Assembly: GCF_019925205.1 (NCBI RefSeq)
Contig: NC_083566.1
Location: 22,134,001 to 22,198,000, forward strand
DNA length: 64,000 nt
Origin: Metopolophium dirhodum
Lineage: Eukaryota > Arthropoda > Insecta > Hemiptera > Aphididae
Reading direction: 5' to 3'
Shown one piece after another: positions 52,221-64,000 of the stretch. Both the position numbers and the translations under genes were made by a program. Under the pieces are notes generated by a model. That model saw only the letters and a list, made by a program, of their open reading frames with translations. It was not told where the DNA came from and searched no databases. Each line of letters opens with the position of its first letter. Positions within the stretch are counted from its first letter, which is position 1.

Positions 52221-53356
52221 TCACAACTATCTATTATAGATATACTATATAATATATATCATATTATATACATACATAGTATATATGATATTATATACCG
52301 TCATAGCAACTGTTTATACGTCCAATCGGTCTGGACCTCCACAAGTTCTGGATATAATATCCATGACACATGTGTTGAGTTATGAAATTTTTGTCTGTAC
52401 ATCAACATTCCACATATTTAAATTTTAAACACTAATTATATTGTTATAAGAGTTCGACTGGAGATACCGGATTCGATTCCTATAACGTAATTTTTACCGT
52501 TTAGCGTAAGTGACAGGGTATATGTCGTAGCCACTTCGTGAAATCAATCTTTTCATGTAAAGTTGTCCATTAAACTAGGTGGAAACGGCATTTTACACTT
52601 TGTGAAATACAAAAATATTTCACGAAACGGTCACTCTTTTTTTTAGTATGGCTAAATATTCATCAATATTACTGTGTATGTACATACCGATGTAACGTAT
52701 CATTAGATTAGTAAAAATCTTGTATGGTATTAAATATTATGTCTTAATCAATAATTAACAGTCGTGTTTACTTTCAATAACTAAGAATAATTATAATAAT
52801 AATAATGGTATGCGATAAATATTTCAAAAATTATTATACATTCTGTTAAATTGGAGTGACTATTTTGTGAAATATTTTCGTACTTCAGGAAGTGCGAAAA
52901 AGGCGACGTTTCCATTACATCAAATTTCATGAAGATATCGATTACACAAAGTGACTAAGTATAAGTAGGCCTATACTGCACGGCGAAAGTGCTACGATGA
53001 AAAACTCGCATAGCAGGTCGTGGGCACTATATAATTAATGCTATAATATGAGAAAGACTTGTGTTCTCGACTGTCCATGTTATATTTGAAATATACTCGT
53101 ATAGGTTGGATATACGTATAGGTACGATATTATGTGCGCGTGCTGCAGTATATATTAACGGTGTGTATTACCATCATATACCTATTATTATTATTATTAT
53201 TATTATACACGAGATGCCGCACACGTGAATTTAAATGCTGTATAATAATATGTAATACCGAGTAAATATGTATGACACATATATTATATATACACACGAT
53301 ATACCTACGATAATAACTAGTCGCACAATATCACGATAATTTTATATTATTTTTAG
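52221..53356. other. AT-rich tract before the candidate exon
   Basis: It starts with AT-palindromic sequence (52225-52300). (ATT)n lies at 53183-53206. The stretch immediately before 53357 ('aattttatattatttttag') is a good splice-acceptor context. No other feature. Confidence 0.5.
53183..53206. repeat. (ATT)n microsatellite
   Basis: About eight ATT units. Confidence 0.9.
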
Positions 53357-53434
53357 GCGCATTCGTTAGCGCGGCGGACATCCGATACGATGTTCGCCAC
53401 CAGAAAAAACGTTTGGAAACCATCCGCAGAATTT
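53357..53434 (+). CDS. Candidate 78-bp internal exon, possibly of the FGF gene
   Basis: This GC-richer segment is bounded by a T-rich acceptor (TATTTTTAG) and the donor GTAAGC. Entered in phase 1, as FGF exon 1 requires, it is open throughout, completing a Gly codon and then encoding AFVSAADIRYDVRHQKKRLE plus a short basic end. Its length is a multiple of three, so it leaves in phase 1 and could be a cassette exon. Against it: the sequence does not resemble the expected second FGF exon, which should carry an 'IRG..S..YL.M' type stretch and be about 104 bp, and the intron from exon 1 would be 37.8 kb. It may instead belong to another transcript or be chance. Confidence 0.38.
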
Positions 53435-55985
53435 GTAAGCCTATACCTATGCCTAAACCTGTGTATACATAATAAATACGTATATTTTAATAGATCGACG
53501 GAAATTGGATATATTTCGCGGGCATATATAGGTACTTTATGATATTATATTATTATTATCATCACGACTGGACCATAACTATCCGCACGTATAATAGACC
53601 TCACGTATGCGATGAGATTGGACACACGCGGGACCGCAAATGTCGGGAAAACCGGTTCGGGGCCACTCGATTGAGTCGTCGCTGTCGCCTATAATAATGT
53701 ACTATGTTCCTACATACCGATGAAGTGTTCGAATGGTTTATATTATAATATATAATATACATAATATAGTATATAATACAGTGGGTACCGCCTGTGTGTC
53801 CGATTCGCGATTACGTTTCAATAATACGTGTTTAACGAATCGGAAGCGAATTGATAAATCGCCATATAACACCAACATATATTATGGTAATATAATACTT
53901 ACGCACGTGGTAGGTTAGGTACATTATACGTTATGGTCTGCAGCACCAGTCGAAGACCTGTCTTGTATTGAGTATATTGATGATCGTGAGAATATTGTTC
54001 ATTCGCACCGCGTTTTGCGTTATTTTTGCGTCGTACGAAATGGACATTAACGTAACACATCGAAACTTCAACAGTATATTAAGTAAGTATAACTAACTGC
54101 CATTTAACGAAATTTTCTGATGAATTAAATATTTTTGAGCAAAACAACCAAGTTAGAACCAAATTTATTCATTCTACGTTCAAAAAATTTTTCTACAAAA
54201 CGAATTTCTTATGTTACCCGCTGGGACTACGTAGCATTCAGGAAATTTCACTGTGACTATAATATAGGAGTGATCAAAGGGTGTAGCGGTACCCTGACCG
54301 CAAAAATTTACCCAAATATTAATTTTTTTATTTTTGGCGTTTTATTAAATTATTCTATCATAAATAATTGCTTTAAATTTAAAAAAGTTAATTTTATCCT
54401 ATATTTTAGTACACATCTAATAAGTCATTTTTTTTAGTTTGGCTAAAAAAAGAATACCTATTATATATCCGTTTTCTAATTGGTTTATGGTCATTTTGAT
54501 TATAGCAAAAAATAATAATGTCTATATTTTATACAACCAAAATTAGTACAATATTGCATAAGTAATACAGTCTAAATAAAAAAAAAATGCCTATTTTCTT
54601 CGGCGGTCTGCTAAATATGAGCATAATATAATATGAGGCCAAAATGATCGAGTCCCGGTGCAAAATGATAAAGTTACTCCACTGTAAATACATATACTAT
54701 CGTACCTTTATGAATTATTTAAATATATATACCTATGTAAAAAAAAATCAGACACATTTTTGAATCATAAAATCGAAAGTTGTCATCTTGCACGTGTATA
54801 TCTGGTCGATAAACTGCGACCAAAAATGCATGTTTACATAAAAGTGTAGTACATAATAGTGCATATATTATACAGTGTGATCGTCATAACTATTTAAAAA
54901 ACATATACTGTAACATATTATTTACCAACAGTGCCTAGTAAAACAGTAATATTATTCGAAGAATTACAATTTGGATTAACGATTTCATTTGAAACAATAT
55001 TTATTCAATTAAGACGATCGTAAAGCTAAAAATGTTGTATTTAAAGTCATCAATTCTTCTGGCATTTTGATTTTCATGCCATTAAATTTTTATTAAACAA
55101 TCATGAGCGGAAGCTATTTTAAAAATCTTTTACGACTTTTAAAATTGAAATAGACTTCCAAAATACACGCAATTAAGTATAATATATACCATATTGTATA
55201 TTATATTTACGTATGTTTTCTGTAGGGCTTCTTGATCGTTTTATGTACATTTTTTATTGTCCATGAAATATGTTTAATTGAATACGTCTGATTTTTGATG
55301 TAGTTTTTAATACATCGTTAAATTTAATTTGTATTTGATATTTTGATGCAATGAATTTCAATTCAAAAGTCTATTTCACATTTCCACATAATATACATTC
55401 ACCAAGCACGCTCGTCCTCGTGTAATCCATTAATAATGAATTTATTCAAATTCTGATTTTTGTAATTTTTATATATATTTAAAGACCGTATTTTCAAATT
55501 CTTGAATTCTTTTTTAGGATTTTAGGAAGTGTCCTGTAGTGATAAAAACTTCTATCTTTCAAACGAATATCCCCAGTTTTTACTGTAAATTATTTAGTTA
55601 AATATTTTTTGAAAAATTTGATGTACCTAAGTAGGTATCTAATTCAAAATGCAAGCGGATATAGTGTTGCTGTTACTAAAATGTTTTTAGTAAGAATAAT
55701 AGGTAGTCTAAAATTGGTATACAAACATATAAAATAGATATATTAATATTGTATCTAGTATTTATTATACTTGGATAATTTTTACAAATTATTAATGTTG
55801 ATAGATTGATTTAATCACTATAGTTTTCAAAGCACTACAACCCCAATATCTTCCAAACCCATTATCATTAACCTTTTATTCTTATTACACATAAAGGACT
55901 TGAGGACCTAGTGACCTACCTTGGTAAGCTAATAGCTATGACTAATAAAAAAATAAATTATAAGATATTCTTAGAAATAAATTCT
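53435..55985. other. AT-rich non-coding tract
   Basis: A CpG-richer first 600 bp (to about 54060) gives way to AT-rich sequence. A 100-codon frame at 54135-54437 begins with TTG, is rich in Phe, Ile and Asn, and shows no domain; the DNA there has the look of a dispersed repeat. No exon recognised. Confidence 0.45.
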
Positions 55986-56160
55986 GGCAAAATGATACTC
56001 AGAATCGTTTTTCGTGTGTCATGATTTATCCTTGAATTAATATTTCAAACTCATTGTTATTTATTTTATTCCTTAAACTATACCTACCTATACTCAACGA
56101 CGACAAACACTAGAAACCTGCAGCTATACAGCATAGCGACTTCTCCGGTTTTTCATACTA
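55986..56160 (+). repeat. Degenerate right-end fragment of the composite repeat family
   Basis: 'gatactcagaatcgtttttcgtgtgtcatgattta' (55993 on), followed about 100 bp later by 'cctgcagctatacagcatagcgacttctccgg', corresponds in order to 'tctcagaatcgtttttc' and 'ctactgtacagcagagcgtcatcc' at 2928-3038. Confidence 0.55.
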
Positions 56161-58050
56161 CTGTTAAATTTGAATTATTACACAGAGATTAATATGGGTG
56201 GAGTCCAATATTACGGTAATGATATGTCCATAATTATATTGTCGCTAGTTAACCTGGATAATTTAATGGCGATGATAATATAATTATTATTGAATGCTAA
56301 TATACTATAAAAGCATGCTTATGCGAAATGTCAATACTATTATATATTATATAAATTGTATTAATTTATTGTAAGTATTAACTATTAAATACTAATCTAT
56401 TCACGTTAAAATGTTAAATAATATCCTATACTATTCTCGACTACGTTCTGTACGTCCATGTAGTAAATTATTCTTCGATACATATTTTTCAACGCGTCGA
56501 ACTATTTACACTCGAAATATGCTCACGTGATCCAGGAGTGTTAATAGTTCCATATAGGTATATATATCTCGTACATGATCTCAAGTATCTATCCGTGTCA
56601 TAAACAAAATTAATTTGTTTTTGTCTTATCTAAATGTCTTTTTCAGATTTCATGATAGATTATAGGTAGTACTAGTACAATAAATGTCAAGGTCTTCTAC
56701 TCTGCGTTCAATTATTAAGCATTTTTTTTTTGTGTTGTTTTAATATTCAAGAACTAATAATTTTTGATTCTAATTAAATAATGTCAGTATTGTTACTAAA
56801 CGTGCCAATTTTGTTTTTATTGTGACCATTATTATTTTATTTTGAATGAATTAATATAGAGTAAGTTATTAAATATAATATATAGTGCTTAAAATGTTTC
56901 AAGTAGTACTTTCGAGATTGGATATTCATTCAAATTGATATTTCGATGATTTTTTATTTATATCAGTAACTTCCTTGGACGTAAGAAAAAATAACCGTCG
57001 AATAATTTTGAAAAATCTCAGTGGCTTAAATCAAACATTGAGTAGTAATGTATTCGTCGTATTAGGATTAAACTTTTGAATTGTTTTCTCTTTAATTTAC
57101 CAAAATAAATAATCATTACATTAAAGGGTTATGTATAGATACCACTAGTATACCTACTATTTGGTCAATGGACCATGTATAATGTAGATGATAACAATTT
57201 ATTAAACTATGATCCAATTTGTTTGTATTTAAAAACATAACTACTATACAGTATACACACTCGTACAAAGTTACTTTAAACTTTTAAAGAAACATTCAAA
57301 CTTACGAATACTACCTTGAAAATTGTATAGGAACACATAACACGTGAGGGCTTTTACAAGTGTATACCTATATATTTACCTTATCAAATTAAAAATCAAT
57401 TAGCGTCTATAAATCAAACTATATCATAATTCGTAATTTGTGTTGGCGAATATTATATTTAATTTATAATAATATAATACCTAACGTATAACCGCGTGTT
57501 TGTCGGCCCATTGTAGTGGGACGATGTTTGTCGGAAATAATATTGAAATTAAGTCAAGGTTATCTTTTAGACACTCGTGGGTTTAAAGACACAAAGTTTA
57601 TTACTTTATTACATTAATATATTGTGTTGTCATTACTTAACAGATTTTTTCTACCAATTGCATTTTAATGTAGGTATATGCGAGTACCTATATAATATTT
57701 CACATGGATATATTTTATTATATTATACACCATATTATAAGAGGCTTATAAGGATATTAAACGCACAAACAATTTTTTTTTAATACATAGTCCGAAAACT
57801 GAAGGATAGATTTAACATCGAAATTTGTAGTAAAAACAATCACTAGAAATGTAATTTAGACATTGTTATATTTAGTGATAATTCCTAATGTATAATATCA
57901 TTCTAATGTCATCTGTATATACATCATACACTATTAATTTAATATAATATTAATTTTGTTCTACCAACAGTAAACGTCGAGCGATAACAAAGCATATAAT
58001 AATCCTATAGGCTATAACGGTATGATATGTCCTAAAGCTGCCATGGATCG
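56161..58050. other. AT-rich non-coding tract
   Basis: No gene, RNA or repeat boundary recognised. Confidence 0.5.
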
Positions 58051-58054
58051 GCCA

Positions 58055-58115
58055 CATAGGCGCAATTCGGGGGGAGCTTGGGAGTGCCCCACTGATTACT
58101 TTAGCCCACATTTAT
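58055..58115. repeat. G/C-run repeat fragment
   Basis: 'cacataggcgcaattcggggggagcttgggagtgccccactg' shares the CATAGGCGCAA start and a G-run, GCTT, CCCC end with 6940-7085. A 76-codon frame (58022-58252) overlaps it and is not recognised as a protein family. Confidence 0.5.
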
Positions 58116-58824
58116 CTAGCACCCAGATAAATTTAACTCAAATTGCGCATATGATCGGCAAAACAAAACGCAAACACATTATTGAAAATAAACTATTTTT
58201 TATTGAAGAAATGATCCGGATGAATCTGCGTTGCAATTTCCGCACCAGCTAGGACATAAACGTATAATAGGAATCACGTACGCACCGCATGAAACCTGTT
58301 GTGGTTCGCTTATTGCTACAAAGTCGTTTGAAGTTTACATTCGCTAATTATGATATATATAATATACAATATCGAGTTCAACTACAGCAACGCACGCAAT
58401 ACTATATTAATAATAATATTATGTTAGTTAATAATCCGGCTGGAATCGACTGAAAGTATTCTATGTGAATGGGTCACTGAAAATGAATGGAATCCATGCG
58501 ATTTTATGATCGGATATCGGATATAATCGGTATATTAATTTGCTTACTTAAGAGCTAAAAATTTGTTTTTTTTCTATTTTATTTAAAAATATTTTTATCG
58601 GTTTACTGACCCTAAGATAACGTCATTAGATATCGTAAAGCACTAAAGCGTGTATTTTATATTTTTATAATGTAGAGGTATCTACTATATAGTGTTACTT
58701 CGCGTATAGTAGTACTTATACAGCATTGCTGCACTATATTATCATCATATAACTATATAAGACATAAACTATAAATATCTAGCACAGTTTAAGATTAAAC
58801 ATTAGTGCGTGTAGTATTAAAAAA
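58116..58824. other. AT-rich non-coding tract
   Basis: Nothing recognised. Confidence 0.5.
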
Positions 58825-59310
58825 ATGTGGGCAAGTGGGTGTCGCTCTGCTGTACAGTAGATTACAAGTGGGTCACTGTAATGGGTGGTGTTAAATTTTA
58901 TTTCAATGATAGAATTTCATTGTTTAAGAAAAACGATTCTAGTAGGCGAAGACGGTCAGGCAGCCTATGATAATTGATATTACTAAGTATATTTGATGAT
59001 ATTATTGCGAATAAAGTTATTTATATATAAACTATTTACGTGGAATCTTGTTTTAAATTTTCAATCCTTAGCTATAAAAGTTTAATATTTTATAAATTTT
59101 TAAATACAAAATAATTATTAAATTTTAAATTTGATAAATTTTGTTAAAATTTGAACTTTAAATGCTTATAAAAAAAACTGTGCCTATGTATTTCTAATAT
59201 TTTTCAACTGCTATTGTAACAATATATCAGGAGCCTTGTACATTTTAACGCTTTTTGGCCCAACAAATAAAACTTTATTGATATTCATAGAAAAAAAAAA
59301 ACTAGGTTTG
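58825..59310 (-). repeat. Inverted copy of the composite repeat family
   Basis: Reading the minus strand, this matches 2640-3058 in order. The flank is 'gctctgctgtacagtag..tacaagtgggtcactgtaatgggtggtgttaaatt' (58842-58898), then 'aaaaacgattct' (about 58929), 'gacggtcaggcagcctatga', 'aaactatttacgtggaatcttgttttaaattttcaatccttagc', 'ctgtgcctatgtatttctaatattttt' and 'atatatcaggagcc'. It truncates near a poly(A)-like run at about 59291-59302. This is the best-preserved partner of the 1766-3058 copy and defines its right part. Confidence 0.8.
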
Positions 59311-62300
59311 AGTTTGTTAAATTTAATAACAGTTTACTTCGGGTTCGTAAAATCACTTTATTTATGATATTTTATAACATATGAACTAATTGCAACGTTA
59401 ATCCAACATACGCCATGTGCCCATGTACCTGAATAAACTAAATAAATATTAAATACCGGTGATGATAGTAGCAGCAATTTCCACTCACGCGGCAATCGTA
59501 TATAATACATTGCGCCTACATCACGGCATCGGTTTATTTTTCTTGATTTTAAATTGATTTCTTTTTTCATACAATTTCCTATTCATCATTGCCTTAGTAC
59601 ATTCTGTGCGACACGTTATTATTTATTATCATATAACGCATATATTATGTAGGTAGGTAAACGCGAACCTATGATATTATATTATAGGTAGGTACAAGCA
59701 CGACGGAGACGATTCCGCTGCCAGCGCCACTATAATCTTATTATGACGGTCCGCCGCTCGGTGGTCGTGCGCCTAATTGAAACGATCCGAACGTCACGCG
59801 TCATAAACTTCGTTTATTACTTAAATATTGTTATTATTATTATAATATCTCTTACCGGGTGGAACCGTGGTATAATGGGCACACACACCGCGGTTGGTCG
59901 TCGCGCGGGTAACAAACGATTGACCGTATAAACGTCATTAATTAATTGATATCCCACTGGCGTGCGTCTCCGCGTGCCGCAGTTGTTGTCGCGACTCGAC
60001 TCCGATGCGGTTCACCCCCGTAGGTAGGTATACTGTGCGGTATAATGTGACCTGTACACGGTCATAAATATATATATATATAATATAAGCATTCAGCTAA
60101 TCCGTGTACCATAGTATACAGGGTGTGTCTTGACGGGTTCGGTCTGGTATACATTCCCAGACTACTTAACATTCAATTTTACCTACTTATTTATATAAAG
60201 GCATTGTGGGAACTCAGCTTTCAAACCCCACGCGCGGCACTCGAACACGGCAATAGTATGTTGAAAATTGGACTACATGATGTTATGTTTATACATATAT
60301 AGGTAAATGTATGTGACTGACGATTGGTGACAATGCACGGTGACAATACGACGGGAATGATTAACGATTTTACTTTTAAAATATTTACCTAAAGCAAAGT
60401 TTGTAATTATAATTATTTCGAGTTATATGGTAAACCGAAAAATATTTAAAATGTGACCCTCGGTGCAATAATTTTCAAAAAATAATAGTTGGAAAACAAA
60501 TCATCGGCTGGAACAAACATGGCGTGACACCCTGTACCGGCAAGTCCGAGTACAATAAAAAACGGGTTACAGCGGGGTACGTTTGCGTGTCCACGTGCCG
60601 ACCGGCGGAAAACAACTTGATAAACGCGTACTCCGTGCATATAATAACAATAATGATGATAATAATAATAATACAATATGGACATAATTTTATTACCGTC
60701 GTGATATATTGTGGGTACGTTTGTACGCCGGCCGTACGCGTGTATAATATAAATTAATTATCGACGATTTATTAACGCGACTGTTTAGACGTTTTTTTTC
60801 TCCCTTCCCTATACGTGTGGGGTGGCCCGAACGACCACAGTGTTTATATACTTTCTCGTCATACTGACGTAATATTAAAATAATATCCGAGCTTCGTGGA
60901 CCGTGGTAAACGAATTCACGTAAATAACATATTAATATTATAATTTAATATTATTGTATATTACTATATCATACGCGTAAGAGTGATATAAAGGGTTAGC
61001 CGCACCGATTAAAAGACGAACCGAAGGCGTTTCGTTATTTACCAATTTTGTACATAACGTATTGTTACTTGTTGTCATGATCAAATCTCATTAGCCACAG
61101 GTGATCGAAAATTTCTGATCGGAGAAAAGTTAGGATTACTAAACGCCTCGTCTGTTCTTCCCGCCCCTCGGGTCTTGCGTGGTAGGCATATATCGTATAG
61201 TATAGACAAGGCTGTAATCGTGTTACACTTGTTACAGTTTCTTTTTTAATTCGAACTGTTATTTATAGTCTATATATACATATCATAACATATATTAAAC
61301 CATGCGTAGTTCAGATATACAGTTCAGTTTAGACTTGGTATTTTAAAGTTTTATACTTCGAACATTTCAATGCAAAACCTTGTATACTTCCCCACCAGTC
61401 CCAAACAGTTTATGGAAATATATTGGATGTTTTCAGTGGAAAATGTACGACATTTTGTTTTTTTTTTGGCACACTGATACACAGTGCAATTTAATTCAAT
61501 ATAGTTTAAAAGGCGAAGGAATTATTATGTTCAAACCTATAAGTTAGTAAGGACGATAATCATAACTGTACCTACATAACTATATTATGTATTATCGTTT
61601 ATCTGTGTAACTTGAAATATTATGAATTTAATTTACTTTTTAGAATTGATTGCTAATAATTAATGAGTAATAACCTATATTTCGATGAATATACTGAGAA
61701 TTAAATATTTGGTTTATCTTCCATATAGTATATACCTCTTTTTTGTGGTTTATCATAAAATAATTTGAGTATAACGAGAAGTTGAATGATTTATTTTATG
61801 GTCTTAGTTGTATTATGTATATAGCATTAAAAATGGTTGTAAAACATGCGCATCGTATTGTATTTTAAAATAAAGTAATACGTTTGAGTACAGAATGACC
61901 CTATAATTTAATTCTAACTTAAAACGATCGTTTATATAGGATAGATGTGGCTCATTTATTTTAATTTCATATAGGTACAGACTCAATGCAAATTTCAAAT
62001 AATGCATGAGAATAAATTATTTTTCCTTTAAAAGAGGATGCATTGTACAATATTACATTATGAAAATACTCTTAACTCTATTAATAATTATTGAAATATC
62101 GTAAAAATAAACGTAAAAACACGGTTAATGTTCTTACCTTTAAATTGTATAATAGGTCAATTCACTCTATAGTATTAAAGCTATAATCGGTTCTGTCGAA
62201 CACAATTGTTTTGGTATGCTGTATGCTGTATGTTTGTAAGATGGACTATGGAGACAACACATTCAGGTGTGGTGTCCCCTTAAGATTTAAGTAGAATTTG

Positions 62301-62771
62301 GTGAGTTATGAAGAGAAACATATAGTTGTATATTATTTTACCTGCAACGTTATGTTTTACTAATTAAATATAAGAACGTTTTTATCTACTCTAAAAACTA
62401 TTTTAATGTATTATAATTTAGTATCGTAACATGTTTCTTTCGAAGTAGACATTTTGTTTCTAGTTAAATAAAATTAATTTTATTGATGCTCTTAATTTTC
62501 TTAATCACTTATTTGGAAAATATTTAACAAACTCACGGGACATTATGATACCTAAGCTGTTCTATAAAAGCATTTTTTCTACTAATGCGATTCGTTAATA
62601 AATATAGAACTTAACACAACATATCACTTTTCTATATACACAAAATAGTTGCCAGTGGGATTTTCTACGTTTTCTACGCAACGAAACCTAAAAGACCTCG
62701 TATAATATCTACCTAATTATATAAATGTATATTGTGAACAAGGACGAGTTTAACAAATGTTGACGTACATG

Positions 62772-62798
62772 CGTGTGTTTGTGTTTGTGTGTGTGTGT
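62772..62798. repeat. Interrupted (GT)n tract
   Basis: GT units broken by two T insertions. Confidence 0.85.
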
Positions 62799-63726
62799 TA
62801 GTGTATGCACGCTATCAGCGTATGTGTAAAATATGTGTGTGGTGCTTTTAAAAATATAATTTTAATGATATAATATAATCACCATATTATATAGTTTGTT
62901 CAGCCTGAAAAATGAAGCATACTTTAGAATCATTAGTCATAATTATTATTTCTGATCGGATTTCAACGGATTACCCTCACGTAGAACGTGATAATACGAT
63001 ATACCTGTTATTCGTTTGAATTTTCGAATGCTTCCATTTATACACGCACACTGCGACATATTATACTATATATGCTATTATATACTTATGTATACGATGT
63101 GTACGTAACTCTTTTGTGTGCGGAATCCGCATCGTCGGGAAAGCGTCGTTTAAAGTCGTTATGACCGGAAATTTTTCAAATAAGGGGAGAACATAACATT
63201 ATTATTATAAATGGACGCGGTCTTAACGTATATCAACTCATCGGGCGGTATTGTGTGAAAATGAAAAACGCGCCGCATTATACACGTTATACACGCATAT
63301 ACGTTTTCGTCGCGTTGTTTGTCAACGGTATAATATTATGTACCCATCTTATTCTTATATATTATATTACGTGCTTTGATATAATAATATATAAATCCGT
63401 TGGTTTACGGAGAAGCGATTCCGCCCGCCGCTCTGCAAACGCATCTTGGGATAAAGGTCATAAAACGATATGAAGGTAGGTACAATACGAGTACAATGCG
63501 TCCGGCAATTTCACTTTTTAGACGCCTCTATATATAGTATTTTCTATTATTTTCTTGAAAGCCCGTGTAATTCGGTCGTAATCGTAAAATACTCGCACAG
63601 GGTGATATATAAAAAAAAAAAACTAAATAAACACGCGTTTTTGTTCACGGTGACGGGACATACACATAAAGTTTGTTTTTGGATATAAAAATGTAAGCTG
63701 CAATGCGTATCTATATAATAATAATA

Positions 63727-63749
63727 TGTGTGTGCATGTGTGTGTGTGT
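63727..63749. repeat. Interrupted (GT)n tract
   Basis: GT units with one CA interruption. Confidence 0.85.
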
Positions 63750-64000
63750 TTTAATCACGGTCAGTGGTCGGTGTGTGGCGGTGCCGGTTTCTATCTATAT
63801 AATATAATAGCTGGTGTCAATTTGAGTAAAATTCCTGAATCCCACTCGAGATCGGAACAATACTTTGGGGTTTAGATAAGGATAAGTGTTTTATTATTTT
63901 CCCTTTAAATTCAAATTTGTGTTAATGAGCTTGGGAGTCACGTATAAATATGTTCTCGTACACACACATAAACATATTTTATATATTATATACATACTGA

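Larger units (their letters stand above)
59311..64000. other. AT-rich to moderately CpG-rich tract, no gene recognised
   Basis: CpG-richer patches lie at about 59690-60010, 60500-60850, 61000-61180 and 63120-63460. Short GT-rich tracts are at 62772-62798 and 63727-63749. Open frames here are short, overlapping and without domain resemblance. Confidence 0.5.

Noticed and set aside
54135..54437. 100-codon plus-strand frame
   Set aside because: It begins with TTG and is rich in Phe, Ile and Asn as expected from AT-rich DNA; no domain. Possibly part of a dispersed repeat.
15558..64000. Second FGF exon (about 104 bp with an IRG..S..YL.M-type motif)
   Set aside because: I looked for it by eye in GC-richer segments and found no match; a profile search would be needed to exclude it firmly.

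Overview
This 64 kb window is eukaryotic, very AT-rich and gene-poor. It looks like an insect nuclear genome, most likely an aphid or close relative. That assignment is inference. It rests on base composition, the dense scatter of TAGGTA/TACCTA hexamers, long intron-like tracts, tRNA-derived SINEs, and a repeat family carrying GATTCTGAGCGGAGAC / CTCAGAATCGTTTTTC ends that I associate with aphid genomes. There are no bacterial-style operons, and almost all longer open frames are chance or microsatellite-driven.

The one gene I can support is on the + strand. Its first coding exon (15197-15557) encodes a putative membrane-targeted N-terminus and the start of a fibroblast growth factor (FGF) core, and it ends at a good splice donor (GTGAGT, phase 1). 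A CpG-rich promoter/5' leader (about 14280-15196) with several short upstream ORFs precedes it. The rest of the FGF core is not recognisable in the window, so the first intron is either very long or interrupted by exons I cannot identify. One 78-bp candidate exon (53357-53434) fits the reading phase but does not look like the expected second FGF exon.

Region by region. 1-6000 is a nest of degenerate repeats: a LINE relic, several copies of one composite repeat family, and a LINE-like 3' tail. 6400-14200 is AT-rich non-coding sequence with a G/C-run repeat and a SINE (about 12193-12462). 14200-15560 is the FGF promoter and exon 1. 15558 to the window end is probably intronic or intergenic. It holds an internally deleted Mutator-like (MULE) element with a perfect 9-bp target-site duplication (30103-31068), a second SINE with a 12-bp target-site duplication (34483-34801), a 55-bp (AC)n tract (36934-36988), scattered (AAT)n tracts and islands of higher CpG content. 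Inverted and degenerate copies of the 1-6 kb repeat family recur at 48.2 kb, 56 kb and 58.8-59.3 kb.

The mobile elements are fossils or non-autonomous copies and do not form a system with the FGF gene. I did not find a convincing new multi-gene system. The best leads are the possible cassette exon of the FGF gene, the cleanly delimited MULE derivative, and the composite repeat family with its tandem duplication.
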